Origin: Phytophthora hibernalis
Taxonomy: Eukaryota > Oomycota > Peronosporomycetes > Peronosporales > Peronosporaceae
Direction of reading: 5' to 3'
DNA length: 64,000 bases
Assembly: GCA_012656075.1 (NCBI GenBank)
Contig: JAAKBF010000215.1
Location: forward strand, 1 to 64,000
Shown here: piece after piece, positions 9,682 to 19,891 of the stretch
Position numbering within the stretch: the first letter of the stretch is position 1
How the letters are laid out: each line of letters opens with the position of its first letter
Made by a program: the position numbers and the translations under genes
The notes under the pieces: generated by a model
The model's database searches: none
Seen by the model: only the letters and a program-made list of their open reading frames with translations
What the model was told of the DNA's origin: nothing

Positions 9682-11984
9682 GTGACTGAGAATCCTGGTC
9701 TCACTGTTCCGGCTTCGTCGAATGTTCGCGCTGTTGCTGATGCACGTATACCACTCGACGCATTTGATTCGGATAATTTTCTGGATGCACTGCGACGCGA
9801 CCGCCTCTTCGAGTCAAGCGATGCGGATGATATGAATGTTGGCGGCGGCGATTGGCTTCGTGCACTCGACTCCGAAGCCGAAGGTGACGAAGAGTCCGTA
9901 TTGCTGGATGAGAACGAGGAGGATGAGGACAAGCGTGAGGCTGATACGAGTGCTGCTGCAGCAGTCGAAGATAGTGATGCTGACTCGGAAGACGCAACTG
10001 GCCACGAAGCTGACGAAGTCCCGATTGAGTTCGATCTAACTGAAGAAGACTTGGACAGACTTCGAGCGGATGAATGGGATGTGTTCATGGAGCGTGATTC
10101 AGACCAAGTGCTTTTGGATCCTAGACCTCTCTACGACGGACCATCCGGCCCCACACGAGGTGCGTTGGCGTACGCGCGAATCCTTTGGCAATATTCTACT
10201 TCTTCCTTCCGTAGGAGTTGTGGCGGATGATTGCCGAGTAGACAAACCAGTTCCGTCAAGAGAGTATTGACGGAATCGCTCAATCAATGTGCGAACATGC
10301 TCAGCAGAGACGCCAAGTGGTTCCGTCTACGATTGTGCTCTCGGTCAAAATACAAGATCAAGCTCAGACGAAAGAACTTAATTCAGCCGCACGAGATCGT
10401 TAGATTCATCGGTCTCCTCATCGCACGTGCACTGGAGCCACGACGAGAGAGTCTCAGTCGACACTGGATTACGAAGGTGGAGGGCGTTGTCTCGTGGAAC
10501 GTTTGGTCAGTTTCTTAGTCGCGACCGATTCCATGATATTGCGCGCTACTTGCATTACAACGACAACGCAAAGCAAGCGGACAGCGGGGATCGTGCGCTC
10601 AAGATTCGACCTATCATTCAAGCACTTCAAAAGATGTTTATCCGCGGATACCGACTTGGCGCCAGAATCTCGTTTGATGAAGGCATGGTTCCCATGTGCC
10701 ACCGCCGAAACCCGATGCGGCAGTACATGCGTATGAAGCCAAACAAGTGGGGAACCAAGTTCTACATGACCTGCTGTGCGGAGACAGCGTACTGCTCTAG
10801 GTACGTTGTATCCGTTTTCCTGTGAACCGTCCTGTCCGTAATGTGTTCGGGATGGTCCGGATAAAGTGTTGTTGTGATTCTGGATCTGACCAATTGTTTT
10901 ACTTTCCGCTCTGTTCAGGATGGATATCTACTGTGGGAAGGCCAAAGCAGACGAAGAAGCAGTAGCCCAACGAGCGGTGGTAAATAATGTCACTCAAGTG
11001 CTGCGGGGTGGGTCAACCAACGGATCGGCTCATTTGCACAGACGACTTCTACACTTCAGTACCATTATCGCACTTGTTTCTGAGCATGGGGATTTCTCAT
11101 GTCGGTACTATCAGGAAGGACCAGAAAGGTTGGTGCCTTGGCATCGAATTTACCAAAAGAAACGACCGAAACGAATGCCTCGCGGAATATACCGGATTGC
11201 TGTCTGGAGAGATCACCCCGATTTTGTCGCGTTGTCATGGATGGACAATAAGCCAGTCCGATTCCTGGCCACAGGGTGTTCAACTCAGCTCACGCACGTG
11301 TCGCGCCGTGAACCCGATGGATCCACCTCGCAGGTGCCGTGCCCACGTCTTGTGCGTGACTATCACGAAGCCATGGGGAGTGGACGTGCACGACCAGCTA
11401 CGTCTGCAATGCTACTCAATCCAACGGTCTATCAGGATGCGAAAATACTACAAGACGATATTTTTCGAGCTAGTTGATATCGCCATGGTCAACACTTTCA
11501 TAGTGCACAAGATAGCTTTGAAGAAGAAGAAGAACCAAGCCGTGCCCACGCATGCCGCATTCCTGAGACGTCTCCACGTCGACTTGCTGAGCCAAACTAG
11601 CGAGGACTTCAATGCAGGCGACGACATGGCAGACTTGGTCACGGAGCCTCTCCCCAACAGGAGCACACACTCGAGAGGACAGAAGAGATGAACGGCACAA
11701 AGCGGCGCCAGTGGCTCTGCAAGGTGTGCTCAGCCTACGCCGGTGCGGGTGTCCGTGGCTTCGAAACCAGCTACTTCTGTGCTACCTGCTCGCGCGCCGA
11801 GAAGGGAAGAGTAAGTTTGTGCAACAAGGCGCACCGACTGCAGCACGGGAGTGCTCTTACTTGCAACGAGGTGTGGCATCAAAGCTGGAAGACTGGGACC
11901 GCCGTCCCTGCGGGGCTGCAGGACAAAATCAGGTTCGTCAACAAGCGGAGACGGGAGGTTATTAGCGAGGCCGATGAGGAGTAA
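9682..11984 (+). pseudogene. piggyBac-like transposase (DDE_Tnp_1_7 family), one intron, frameshifted
   Basis: An acidic N-terminal region (9682-10180) ends in YDGPSGPTRGALAYA. The catalytic core is split over frames. First D in ISFDEGMVP with RQYMRMKPNKWGTKF (about 10660-10770); second D in CTDDFYTS (about 11037-11060); third D in GVDVHDQL (about 11380). All three aspartates of the cut-and-paste triad are visible. A GT-AG intron fits at 10801-10918, joining CCSR to MDIYCGK in phase. The C-terminus (11688-11984) is a cysteine-rich zinc-finger-like domain with repeated CxxC (CKVCS, FCATCS, LCNKAH), typical of piggyBac C-termini. Several frame changes, e.g. at about 10190, 11000, 11150 and 11380, make it a pseudogene. 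The start is missing next to the E1 LTR. Confidence 0.85.
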
Positions 11985-12273
11985 CTATTGGAAGTGAATG
12001 AGAGGCTCTGCTGAATGAATGTCATTTTGGTGTGCACATGTTGTCCCGTTGTTACCTAGTATGTATCCGTTTTGCAGGGAGATTGCAATGCAGAGTGTTT
12101 CGTCCTGTCCTTGAACTGCACATCACCCTTCACCAGCCAATCAGAAGCCTTTATTTGGCCACGTGTCATGCGAAAGGGCTTGGTACAGGGTATAATGTAC
12201 TGGTTATCCGGCATACGTTAATTCATATATTAAGAGTAACGGATTCTCCGGAATTTCCTTCGGATTAGAAGGG
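9682..12273 (+). mobile_element. piggyBac-type DNA transposon, 5' end missing
   Basis: Carries a piggyBac transposase relative. The right end is recognisable as GGG followed by the TTAA target at 12274-12277, as expected for piggyBac insertion. No matching TTAACCC left end is seen; the coding region runs straight into the E1 LTR at 9670. The left terminus is therefore probably displaced beyond the left window edge by E1. The stretch 11985-12273 is its 3' non-coding arm. Confidence 0.75.
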
Positions 12274-12277
12274 TTAA

Positions 12278-13078
12278 CAAGCAAGAAGAGGTGTTCGACG
12301 GCAGATAGAAGACAACTCGCCCCCACACATCAAGTACAGCAGCTGGGCAAAAGAATGGTGGCAAGACCTCCGTGGCCAACGACTTTCAGTCCTCACTGTC
12401 GCACTCACCGCCGTCGCCTCGGGCCCCTCCATACGATCGGAGGTGGCGACAATACGGAGACGGACGCCATGCCTGATGGATCGTGACCCGTCGGCATGCA
12501 CACGGTCTACTGCCGCGAGACGTACACGATCAAGAAGAGCCAGGTATGCGGCAGGGACGTGTGCGACGACGCACCGAGCATCAAGGGTGGCTCGACCAGC
12601 AGCTTGGTCAAGTCGTACAAAACACCGACTTGGCCAGGCCCACCGGGCGGCCTTCAACACCAGCACGTACAGGTCGCTCAAGGTGTTGGATTTGGATACC
12701 CAGGTGCTGGACGACGGTGCCATGAACGAGTGCAGCATGTCGCTCGTGGACGGGACTTCCCGTGGATTACCCGAAGACCTTCGCCCAACCTACCGCACGA
12801 TAAGGCCAAGTTCAGCGGATCGGCGGTACTGGATCGCGCTGCACACGGCCAATCTTCCGTACGAAAAGGACAAGTGCAGCGGCTCGACGGCAACCCCCTT
12901 TCTACCGAATCGCGCTGCGATACAACGGTTCCTACGCCGAGGAATACGGCAAATAGGCAGCACGTACGGCGGAAAGCCCACGAGACAAGCCTCAAGTACG
13001 TGCACGTCGTGAAAAGACAAAGACGCCCTCAAGGTGGCAAACCCTACGATTAATGCGACAAGGACCTGCTTTAGAAGA
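12278..13078 (+). other. Degenerate coding-like stretch, unidentified
   Basis: Two overlapping plus-strand frames (12443-13012 and 12496-13053) stay open for 180-190 codons. Segments such as VYCRETYTIKKSQVCGRD, DFPWITRRP and YRIALRYNGSYAEEYGK, in three different frames, look like pieces of one decayed protein. I do not recognise the family. Local G/C-rich codon-like usage supports former coding, but no motif, signal peptide or domain could be named. Confidence 0.35.
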
Positions 13079-13857
13079 TCAAGGTTCGGTGGGGAGTGCT
13101 TGAGGTTCACTGCCCATAGTGCGAGTTGATGAACCCCGACGAGGAGGTGGTGATTGCAGCACTTGAGACACCACATTCTTCCAAGATGTCCCACTGAACA
13201 GTCTTTCCTGAAAGAATGGAAGTAGGGGGACCACAAACCCAGCATCACTACCGCAAGCAACGATAGATAGGTGAAAGTTTATGGAGGGATCCGTACACCA
13301 CACGTTCTTGGATCCTCGAAGCGCCACTATTTTGTTCGACTTTTTCCGCGTTTGAAACGCAGTTTCATCCATGTTAAAAATCCGAGAGCTGTCCAACCGC
13401 AGCTTGATGACGAGCTTAGTGTGTTGGACAGCAAAGTCAGGTCTTCACCGACGACACAATTACGCTTAAGGAAAGCGACTGTGCCATTCGAGTCGTCAGC
13501 TGCGGGTGGCGATTGACAAAACGCTGATACCACCCACTGGTCAGGCTAGCCCCAGTGACAAGAAGCGACATCTCGACCGCCTTCTTCAGAATCACAGATC
13601 GGTCAACTGGATGACCGGCGAGTTGGCGACCGACAACCCACTCGTAGAGGTGGCGTTCGGCTTGAGCAGGCAGACGTGGCTTAGTTCCAGGGCGACATGG
13701 CTCTAGAGACTGCAATGTCTCGTGTTTTTTAACCACTTTCGGATGGTCCTCTCAGGGATGCACCATTGAGCAGCAACAAAAGAGCACCACCATGAAATTC
13801 GGTGACGACAGCAACCTTGGTCTCGATTGAGTAGGTGGTCCGGCGGTTCTTGGTCAT
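13079..13857 (-). pseudogene. pogo/CENP-B-like (DDE_1) transposase remnant
   Basis: Reading from an ATG at 13857, the minus strand gives a helix-turn-helix start (MTKNRRTTYSIETKVAVV), then in shifted frames a CENP-B-type DNA-binding segment (SGWYQRFVNRHPQLTTRMAQ, 13437-13736). The start of the DDE catalytic domain follows with its first Asp (IFNMDETAFQ, about 13360). The downstream part reads VALRGSKNVWCTD and stops being recognisable near 13165. At least three frameshifts separate these parts and the second and third acidic residues are not found, so it is a truncated pseudogene. Its far end (13079-13165) is not transposase but resembles E1 gag. Confidence 0.7.
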
Positions 13858-14615
13858 TGTGGTGTCTTGTTGGCTACGTAGAGTAATAGAAAGTGTGTTC
13901 GGCATAGCTCAAGGCCGTGGCGGTTGTGGTGTTTGATTGGAGGTACGTACGCGATGGTATTACTGGTGCCAGCGATGCAAAATTTTGGCGCCAACCATTC
14001 CCGCCATAAGATGTAAACTAAAGAGGTTTCGTATTTAGTGATTATTTGCCAATACAAGCGAATAGATCTGCTCATATTGGTCAAAACTTTCGCCGGCCTT
14101 CAACTGGTCATTTCCCTTAGGGTATACACCTCTTATGTTCTAGGGTACAGCATGGGAACTAAGGGTTAAGCGCCGCTCGGTCCTATAAAATAATAACACT
14201 ATTCGCCCCCTTCTTATCGAACGTAACGCGCCACTTTCAAGCCCGGGCGCAATTCAATAACGTAACAAACCATTTAAGCTTTCCTGTATAACCTTATACA
14301 TTATCCATTGAAACAGAGTGTGTTCCAAGACCCGATACAAAATGGCGGATTTATAAGACTGGTCACTTAAAATTTGTATCGGATCGGTACATACTTTTCA
14401 GTACGGACAGGCCCTATAGGGCTGTCCCTACAACGTACCCGTTGCACTACCAGCCAGGACTAGAGAATTGGGCTGGTATTAATAGTGCGTGGTCGTGTTG
14501 AAAGTATTTGCCGTGACATGGAAGCAAAAAGTTATGGTTGTTAATGGACTGAAGTTGGAATCGGCTATTGTTGGGAGCAGCGAACAAAAGAAACGGCGTC
14601 ACCTGAATCGGCAAA
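13858..14615. other. No gene recognised
   Basis: AT-richer intergenic-looking DNA. A short motif GCCCTATAGGGC (near 14410) is palindromic. The segment near 14375-14400 resembles 19720-19745 just upstream of the second copy of the 43-bp repeat. No reading frame here looks like a protein family I know. Confidence 0.5.
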
Positions 14616-14658
14616 ATTTGTCGAATTAATCCCTGTTGGGCTGTCCGTCCTAACGTGA
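14616..14658 (+). repeat. 43-bp direct repeat, left copy
   Basis: Identical by eye to 19770-19812 in the same orientation, starting ATTTGTCGAATTAATCCC and ending CCTAACGTGA. The two copies bracket 5.1 kb that includes the whole Harbinger region. It is too long for a target-site duplication; more likely a piece of a dispersed repeat. Confidence 0.85.
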
Positions 14659-14925
14659 TAGATTTGTCCCTACCTTTCATGCCTTGGTAGCCGTTGGTAT
14701 TGTGGTCTTTTCCTGTCTTTTTTCCTTGAACTTGCCGATTGGAAGCGACCAGATATTTGCAACGTCGTTGAAAGATAACATTCAGAATCATTTTGGCTGA
14801 AAGACGCACCACATATTCTTCCACAAAGCAAGCAACACAGCAACGCACCTAATTTCAACGCGGCCGGGCGAGGAAGTTTTGCCGCCACAGCAGCCCCACC
14901 CATTTAGAGCCATCCTCGGAAGTCA
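14659..14925 (-). other. Short minus-strand frames of doubtful meaning
   Basis: A 77-codon minus-strand frame (14670-14903) begins with a hydrophobic, Cys-rich stretch that could mimic a signal peptide (LGALLCCLLCGRICG). It overlaps another 133-codon frame (14447-14848). No homology was recognised and neither has supporting context, so I do not call a gene. Confidence 0.2.
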
Positions 14926-15505
14926 TTACTGCACATTTAACAACGACAGCACATTTACCCTTTTCAAAAATTTGACATTTCTGAAGCTACTGTGTGCACT
15001 CTCTTAAGTACGTCCTCTATCCGCCGTCTGTTTCCTCATTTTGGATTTTGCGGGGTTGGAGAAACGTCGAGGGAAGCGAGTTGCGCGGGTCGGTGGGACG
15101 GATAGAAGCCTCCTATGGACCGAATGAGCGTGCGCATGTGTATGCAATGTCTGTGTTACGATAGCGTAGGTCTTAATAGATAATATATCGCTTCACATGG
15201 GGCGAGTTGCTGGCAGCGTATGGGCACATACGCTGCCGATGTGCTAATAAATACCGCGCGGCCTTGCCCCTCCCTCGGGCTTGCTACGGACGCGATCCTA
15301 ACGCGGCGCCACGCCCCCTTACTGCTGCTGACCCGGCCCCGTGAGATGAGTATAGCTGTACCGTCGGGATACATGTAGCGTCGTGTTCGCTGGCACTTCA
15401 GAAAAATTGAAATAGAAGTTCTTGTGAGGAAGAAGGCTCAGTCAACATGTCTTATAGATGGATTTTGCTGCCAAATGGCTCATTGTCTTGCATGGACGAA
15501 TCTCA

Positions 15506-15602
15506 CTTGCGTTCGTATGTACATGTAGGCTGCAGGCTGTAGCACTTCAGACTGAAGTGCTACAGCCTACAGCATATCCATACTACAGCATGCGAACGCA
15601 AG
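15506..15602. repeat. 97-bp fold-back hairpin
   Basis: The ends CTTGCGTTCG and CGAACGCAAG are complementary. The centre is a nearly perfect 18-bp stem, AGGCTGTAGCACTTCAG against its complement with a minimal loop at about 15550. GTAGGCTG and CAGCCTAC also pair. It could be a tiny fold-back element or a small-RNA precursor-like hairpin. No coding content. Confidence 0.75.
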
Positions 15603-15933
15603 TTTCAGTGTTGTATGCCGGCAAAACATAGAGATTTCGCATCAAATGTATGAAAACTGCTAAATGTGCTCCTGCGTAAATGTGCTGCAGCTGTTTCCCA
15701 CTAAATAACTTAACATGATCCCTAACACTTAAGGCCGTGTTCGCGCTCACCACTACATTCGTAAAATGGCTATTTTGCCGGCCTGGCCGACAGCGGCTAC
15801 GATTTTGCTGTAACCATAAAACGCCATTTTCATAACTGCGCGTTCACGCTCCACCAAAACGACAAAGGTTATTACCCCGTCGGAGTGGCATAGTTAATCT
15901 TAGTGACCCAAATTTCATTACTAGATCGGCGAG

Positions 15934-17190
15934 ATGTTGCTGCTTCTGGCGTTGGTCGCGTTGATTCGCCTGTGGGCAATACGCCCTAAGTCGCGAAGAG
16001 AAGAACATGAAAATGTAGTAAGGCTCCTCGGTTTCAGAACGGAGGGTGGTCAGCGCTTCTTTGAACCAATCCATGCATACAACAACAGGACGCTGTTTCG
16101 CGACCATTTTTGGATGGACTGTGATGCGTTTGATGTTCTGTTTGAACAATGCCAGCCTCATATTCGCAGTTCGCTACATAATCAGCGTGAAGTGCTTGCT
16201 GTTGCACTCAACTGGATCGGTACGGCAGCCACCTGTCGAGCACAGGAGGTTCTTTTGACTTGGCGTACTCCACAATTCTCAAATATCAAATTCGTGGAGT
16301 ATATGCCATCGTCAGAGCAATGAAGGATCTGATCGCTCTTCCAACGACGGTGCCAACAGAGTTCATACCCGTACTTTGACCAGGCGTTGTGTGCGATTGA
16401 CGGTACCCACTTTGCTATCGTGGTGTCTAGCGAGGCTGTGAAGAGCCACCGAAATCATAAGGGCTTTGTTTCGACAAATGTGCTGATCGGAAGCGACTGG
16501 AACCTAAAAGTTTGCTACATTTACCCTGGAGCAGAAGGCAGCGCGCATGACTCGATGGTCTTGCAGTGGAGTCGTTTTCTCGTGCACCTTCCCGACAACT
16601 ACTACGTTCTTGTTGATGCAGGTTATGCACTGAGTCCCAAAGTGCTAACTCCGTTTCGAGGTGTGCGCTATCATCTTAAAGAGTGGGCGAAGTCATCCGG
16701 ACGCCCACACAATGGAAACGAATTGTTCAATTTACGACATTCTAAGGCACGGAATGTTGTGGAGCGAGTGATTGGAGTAATGAAGCGGCGCTTTCGGGTT
16801 TTGAGGACGTGCATGGATTATGAAATGATGAACATTAAGGCTGTGATAGTTGCCTGTGCACTAGTACACAACTTCATTCGAGAGTTTGATGAATTCGATC
16901 TTGGGGAAGACTTCAATGAAGATGAAAATGGAGAAAATAGGCATGATGCTGATTCCACCGGCGACGACGGACCAATTGCCTTTGCTTGGCGAAAGTGGAT
17001 GATGGCGGAGATGTGGAAGGAATATGAAGCGTATCGGCTAAATGCTTCTAGTTCTGATGAGAGCAGCACGAGTGATGAAATAAGTGGTAACAATGGGATA
17101 TCCGAGAGTGACGTGGACATGGAGGCCTCTCGAGATAGCGAAATTAGCAGCGGTTCTAGCAACGAATCTTTGATGAGCTTGGTTTTGTGA
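15934..17190 (+). pseudogene. Harbinger transposase (DDE_4), two compensating frameshifts
   Basis: Starts at ATG 15934 (MLLLLALVALIRLWAIRP). The catalytic triad is readable in the long 3' frame (from 16387): D in CAIDGTHF, D in VLVDAGYALSP, E in VVERVIGVMKRRF. A Ser/Glu/Asp-rich tail of about 60 residues follows. Between about 16252 and 16370 the expected family sequence (VYAIVRAMKDLIALPTT) lies in another frame and then returns, implying one indel in each direction rather than an intron, since no GT-AG pair restores both joins. This enzyme would cut and paste the element, with the Myb partner supplying end recognition. As read, it is broken, but only lightly. Confidence 0.85.
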
Positions 17191-17806
17191 CAGTCCACCA
17201 GCGATGTGAGTGACTGCAGTACGTTCTTTTTAACTGATGCACGTCTTCAATTAATCTTAATATGCACTTGTTATTGCTCGCGCCCAATTCTACTAGAGCA
17301 TATTTCTTAAAGGTCAAGATCAGATTTAGTAGCCGATGTTGCCCGTCCATTATACGACAGCCTCGTCGTAACACTCATCGGATTCATCTCCTCCATAGTC
17401 CGGACTTCAGCATCTTTGCTTTGAAATGGTGCTTCATCATCCAATTCGTCACTGTCGTCTGCGTCAGCTCCACCCGCGATATTTTCTACCCCGTCTGCAT
17501 TTCCTTCACCATCCCGACCTCGCCCCTGTCTGGTTTTCGTTTTGCTCGACTGGTTTCCTTTTTTAGCCCCATCACTTTCAACTTCACGTACGTGCCCATG
17601 AGCTGCAGCACTGACTCCAGCTGATCTTCAATGGAGCTTTTGGTTTTGGCTTTCTTTTTCGAACGGTTGGTTTTTACAGCACCACCTCGAATCCGTCTTA
17701 TTTTTTGACACGTTGCGCGTGGCTGGCAGGCATTTCAGAATCATTTGATTCCGCAGCACGCACAGGTGCTGCATATCCAGTGCATATTCCACTGCTGCTG
17801 TTGTCA

Positions 17807-18628
17807 CTATCGGGCCAAGTCGGTGTTACTGACGTTAGCCGTCTTGGATTGGGTCTTAACTCCATCAATTTCTTCCAGCAACTCGTCGATGGTGGGAGCT
17901 TCCTCACCCCTAGCACGCGTATCTCCTGCTCATCAAAGCATGATAATTACTCGTGTGCTATATACAAGTACGTAAATTATCCTATAAACTTACCAGCAAT
18001 CAAGGAGCAGACAGTCGCATGAACAAACCCCGATTTCCTGATCTTCTTAATGATGTCTCTATCAGCCGCTGGCTTGGAGTTGATAAGCTCGTCCCATACA
18101 TCGTCATCAAGCGTGGGGATGTCGGCATCGACACCGCCTCCGCTTAAGCCTGTAACATGCTTGTACAAGTCATAAGTGTGTAGCAGTCGCGCCAAATTGG
18201 ACTTGTATTGTTCTAATACATCAATTGCACATTAAAACACAATATCATAGCCACATACAGTAGGAATAACGTATATACATGTATGAACCTTTGTCGAGTG
18301 TCCGCACATGCTGCTTGTTCAAACGCTCCACCAGCGCGTTCCTAGACTTGCTCTTGAGGCCTTTGTCGGTTTTGTGCTCCGGCTTGCTACGGGTATCGAG
18401 GTACCTCTCCAAGAGATCAAATTCTTGGACTTCAGTCCATTTCGCTCTTTGGGATCCGTCGCTGCTCGTGTTCACGCTCTTCTCGGCATCGTTGCCGTCA
18501 TTGTCTTTGCTCGTTCTCTTGCTCTTGCTACCCTTGCCAGCTCTATGATCGTCTTTCGAGCTCGTGTCATTGGTCGTGCTGCGGTTCATTCCCTCCGTGG
18601 CGGCTGTCTTCTTGCTGCTGCGCTTCAT
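17807..18628 (-). CDS. Harbinger-associated Myb/SANT-like DNA-binding protein (225 aa, 3 exons)
   Basis: ATG at 18628 (MKRSSKKTAATEGMN). Exons are 18628-18289, 18212-17994 and 17925-17807, with GT-AG introns of 76 and 68 bp, both phase 1. The joined length is 678 bases, exactly 226 codons including the TAG at 17807-17809, with no internal stop. The N-terminus is Lys/Ser/Asp-rich. The Myb/SANT-like domain (Myb_DNA-bind_3 type) begins KWTEVQEFDLLERYLD and continues across the first intron as EQYKSNLARLLHTYDLYKHV, then GGGVD and DDVWDELI, all family hallmarks. The C-terminus is short and acidic. In Harbinger elements this second protein binds the transposon ends and brings the transposase to the nucleus. 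It is intact although the transposase beside it is frameshifted. Confidence 0.85.
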
Positions 18629-18966
18629 GGCTGGGGTGAGCCCTTGAGGAAATGTTTGTGAATGAGGGCAAGCAAATCTTGAAGCTGAAATACATCGCTT
18701 TTGTGACACTCCAGTTCACTGTCACCTCGGGTAAGTGACTCTCAAAAGCCGATTTTGGGAATAAAAACAGGGAGGCCCTGAATTTTAAAACGGCCTCGAA
18801 AACCCGATTTTGGAGTCAAAACGTGGTTTTCCCTTTGCCGTGTTCGCGGTCGCGATTTTGCGCCTAAACCCGATTTTAACTCCAAAATAGCTATTTGCGA
18901 ACACGGCCTTAAACCCGTTAAATGTGCATCAGTGCTGTCGTGCTGTCGCACTTAAATGTGCAGTAA

Positions 18967-19769
18967 CGCGGTCGCCATCCTCGTTGCTGTGACGTCCGAA
19001 CAAATCGCCAGACTGCATACACTACTCATCTACGCAACAACGCAACAACGCACCAACTTTCAACCGTGGTGATGACGACACGGGCTAGTAAAGCTTTCAT
19101 CCGCGGCCCCGGATCCATTTCCTGTAACCAGGGCCTGGATCGGCCCCGCCGACCCACGGTGTAGATATTTTTAATCTCAAGACGCACTCGCCTCGCGCAA
19201 CGGTGGCGTTGATAGTGGTGTATACTTTTCATTAACAAATGTATTGAAACAAGAGAGTGGCGGACCTGCCCAGACGTCCGCAGGAAACAACAGAACCTGC
19301 TGGCCCGGGAAAGCGAACGAGTAGATGCACGACCGCACGGTGAAGCAGGTCGCGAGCGAACTGGGGGTGACGTCGGCGCAGGCAAGCTAAATATATGTCT
19401 GCCTGTGAGATCTGCCTAGCACTTTGCTCGGAATGCTCGGAAAGTAACCCCCTTAGCATTGTACCTCACTTGGGGTGTGTGGTATGAATAGCGAGCATTA
19501 ATTTAATAAATAAAATTATTCGCGCACAACTTCGGAAAGGGTGACGCAGGAGATCACACCGCCGCGATGCAGCAATTTGACTTTACTGTACTGCAGTCAG
19601 CAAAGCAGATGCTAGGGACGTTCCCTATGAAATTAAATATTCTGCTGTACAAAAACCTGCGGCAATTTGAAAACCTGTGATATTTATGCAAAACGCTGAA
19701 AATATAAGATAGTTTCACTAGAGATTTGTATTGGTGTGGTACCTACTTTTATGTGGACCCCATTTTTTC
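18967..19769. other. No gene recognised
   Basis: Intergenic DNA between the transposon nest and YBEY. Contains CAACAACGCAACAACGCA (around 19036) and AT-rich DNA from 19480 to 19760. Short minus-strand frames (19026-19385) have no recognisable domain. Confidence 0.5.
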
Positions 19770-19812
19770 ATTTGTCGAATTAATCCCTGTTGGGCTGTCC
19801 GTCCTAACGTGA
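19770..19812 (+). repeat. 43-bp direct repeat, right copy
   Basis: Matches 14616-14658 base for base. It lies 80 bp upstream of the YBEY start codon, so a dispersed repeat end forms part of this gene's proximal upstream region. Confidence 0.85.
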
Positions 19813-19891
19813 CCGTTCACAACCAGGATAGCCCTGTTATACCTAATAGGAAGTGCGTCCACGCCACTGCAGCTTTTCGCCTATTTCGACG

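Larger units (their letters stand above)
15729..18912. mobile_element. PIF/Harbinger DNA transposon with both genes
   Basis: TTAAGGCCGTGTTCGC at 15729-15744 is matched by its reverse complement at 18897-18912. The TTA/TAA edges fit the 3-bp TWA target of the superfamily. Inside lie a transposase (plus) and a Myb/SANT-like gene (minus), arranged tail to tail, the classic two-gene content. Sub-terminal repeats of CGATTTTG (e.g. 15798, 18752, 18806, 18851, 18870) lie near both ends and may be transposase or Myb binding sites. Confidence 0.85.
14926..18966. mobile_element. Outer terminal inverted repeat pair around the Harbinger element
   Basis: TTACTGCACATTTAA at 14926-14940 is matched exactly by its reverse complement at 18952-18966. 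Adjacent sequence (GACAGCAC with a second CACATTTA) is also partly inverted. This 4.0-kb frame encloses the inner Harbinger ends. Its left arm (14941-15728) holds no gene, while its right arm is only 39 bp. It may be an older element into which Harbinger inserted, or the true outer boundary. TTA/TAA at the extreme ends fits a Harbinger-type 3-bp target. Confidence 0.55.

Noticed and set aside
9399..10088. Minus-strand Ser-rich frame of 229 codons
   Set aside because: Antisense of the acidic piggyBac N-terminus and part of the E1 LTR.
14670..14903. Small secreted-protein or effector-like frame
   Set aside because: Only a hydrophobic Cys-rich start; no RxLR or CRN motif, no expression signal, and it overlaps another equally weak frame.
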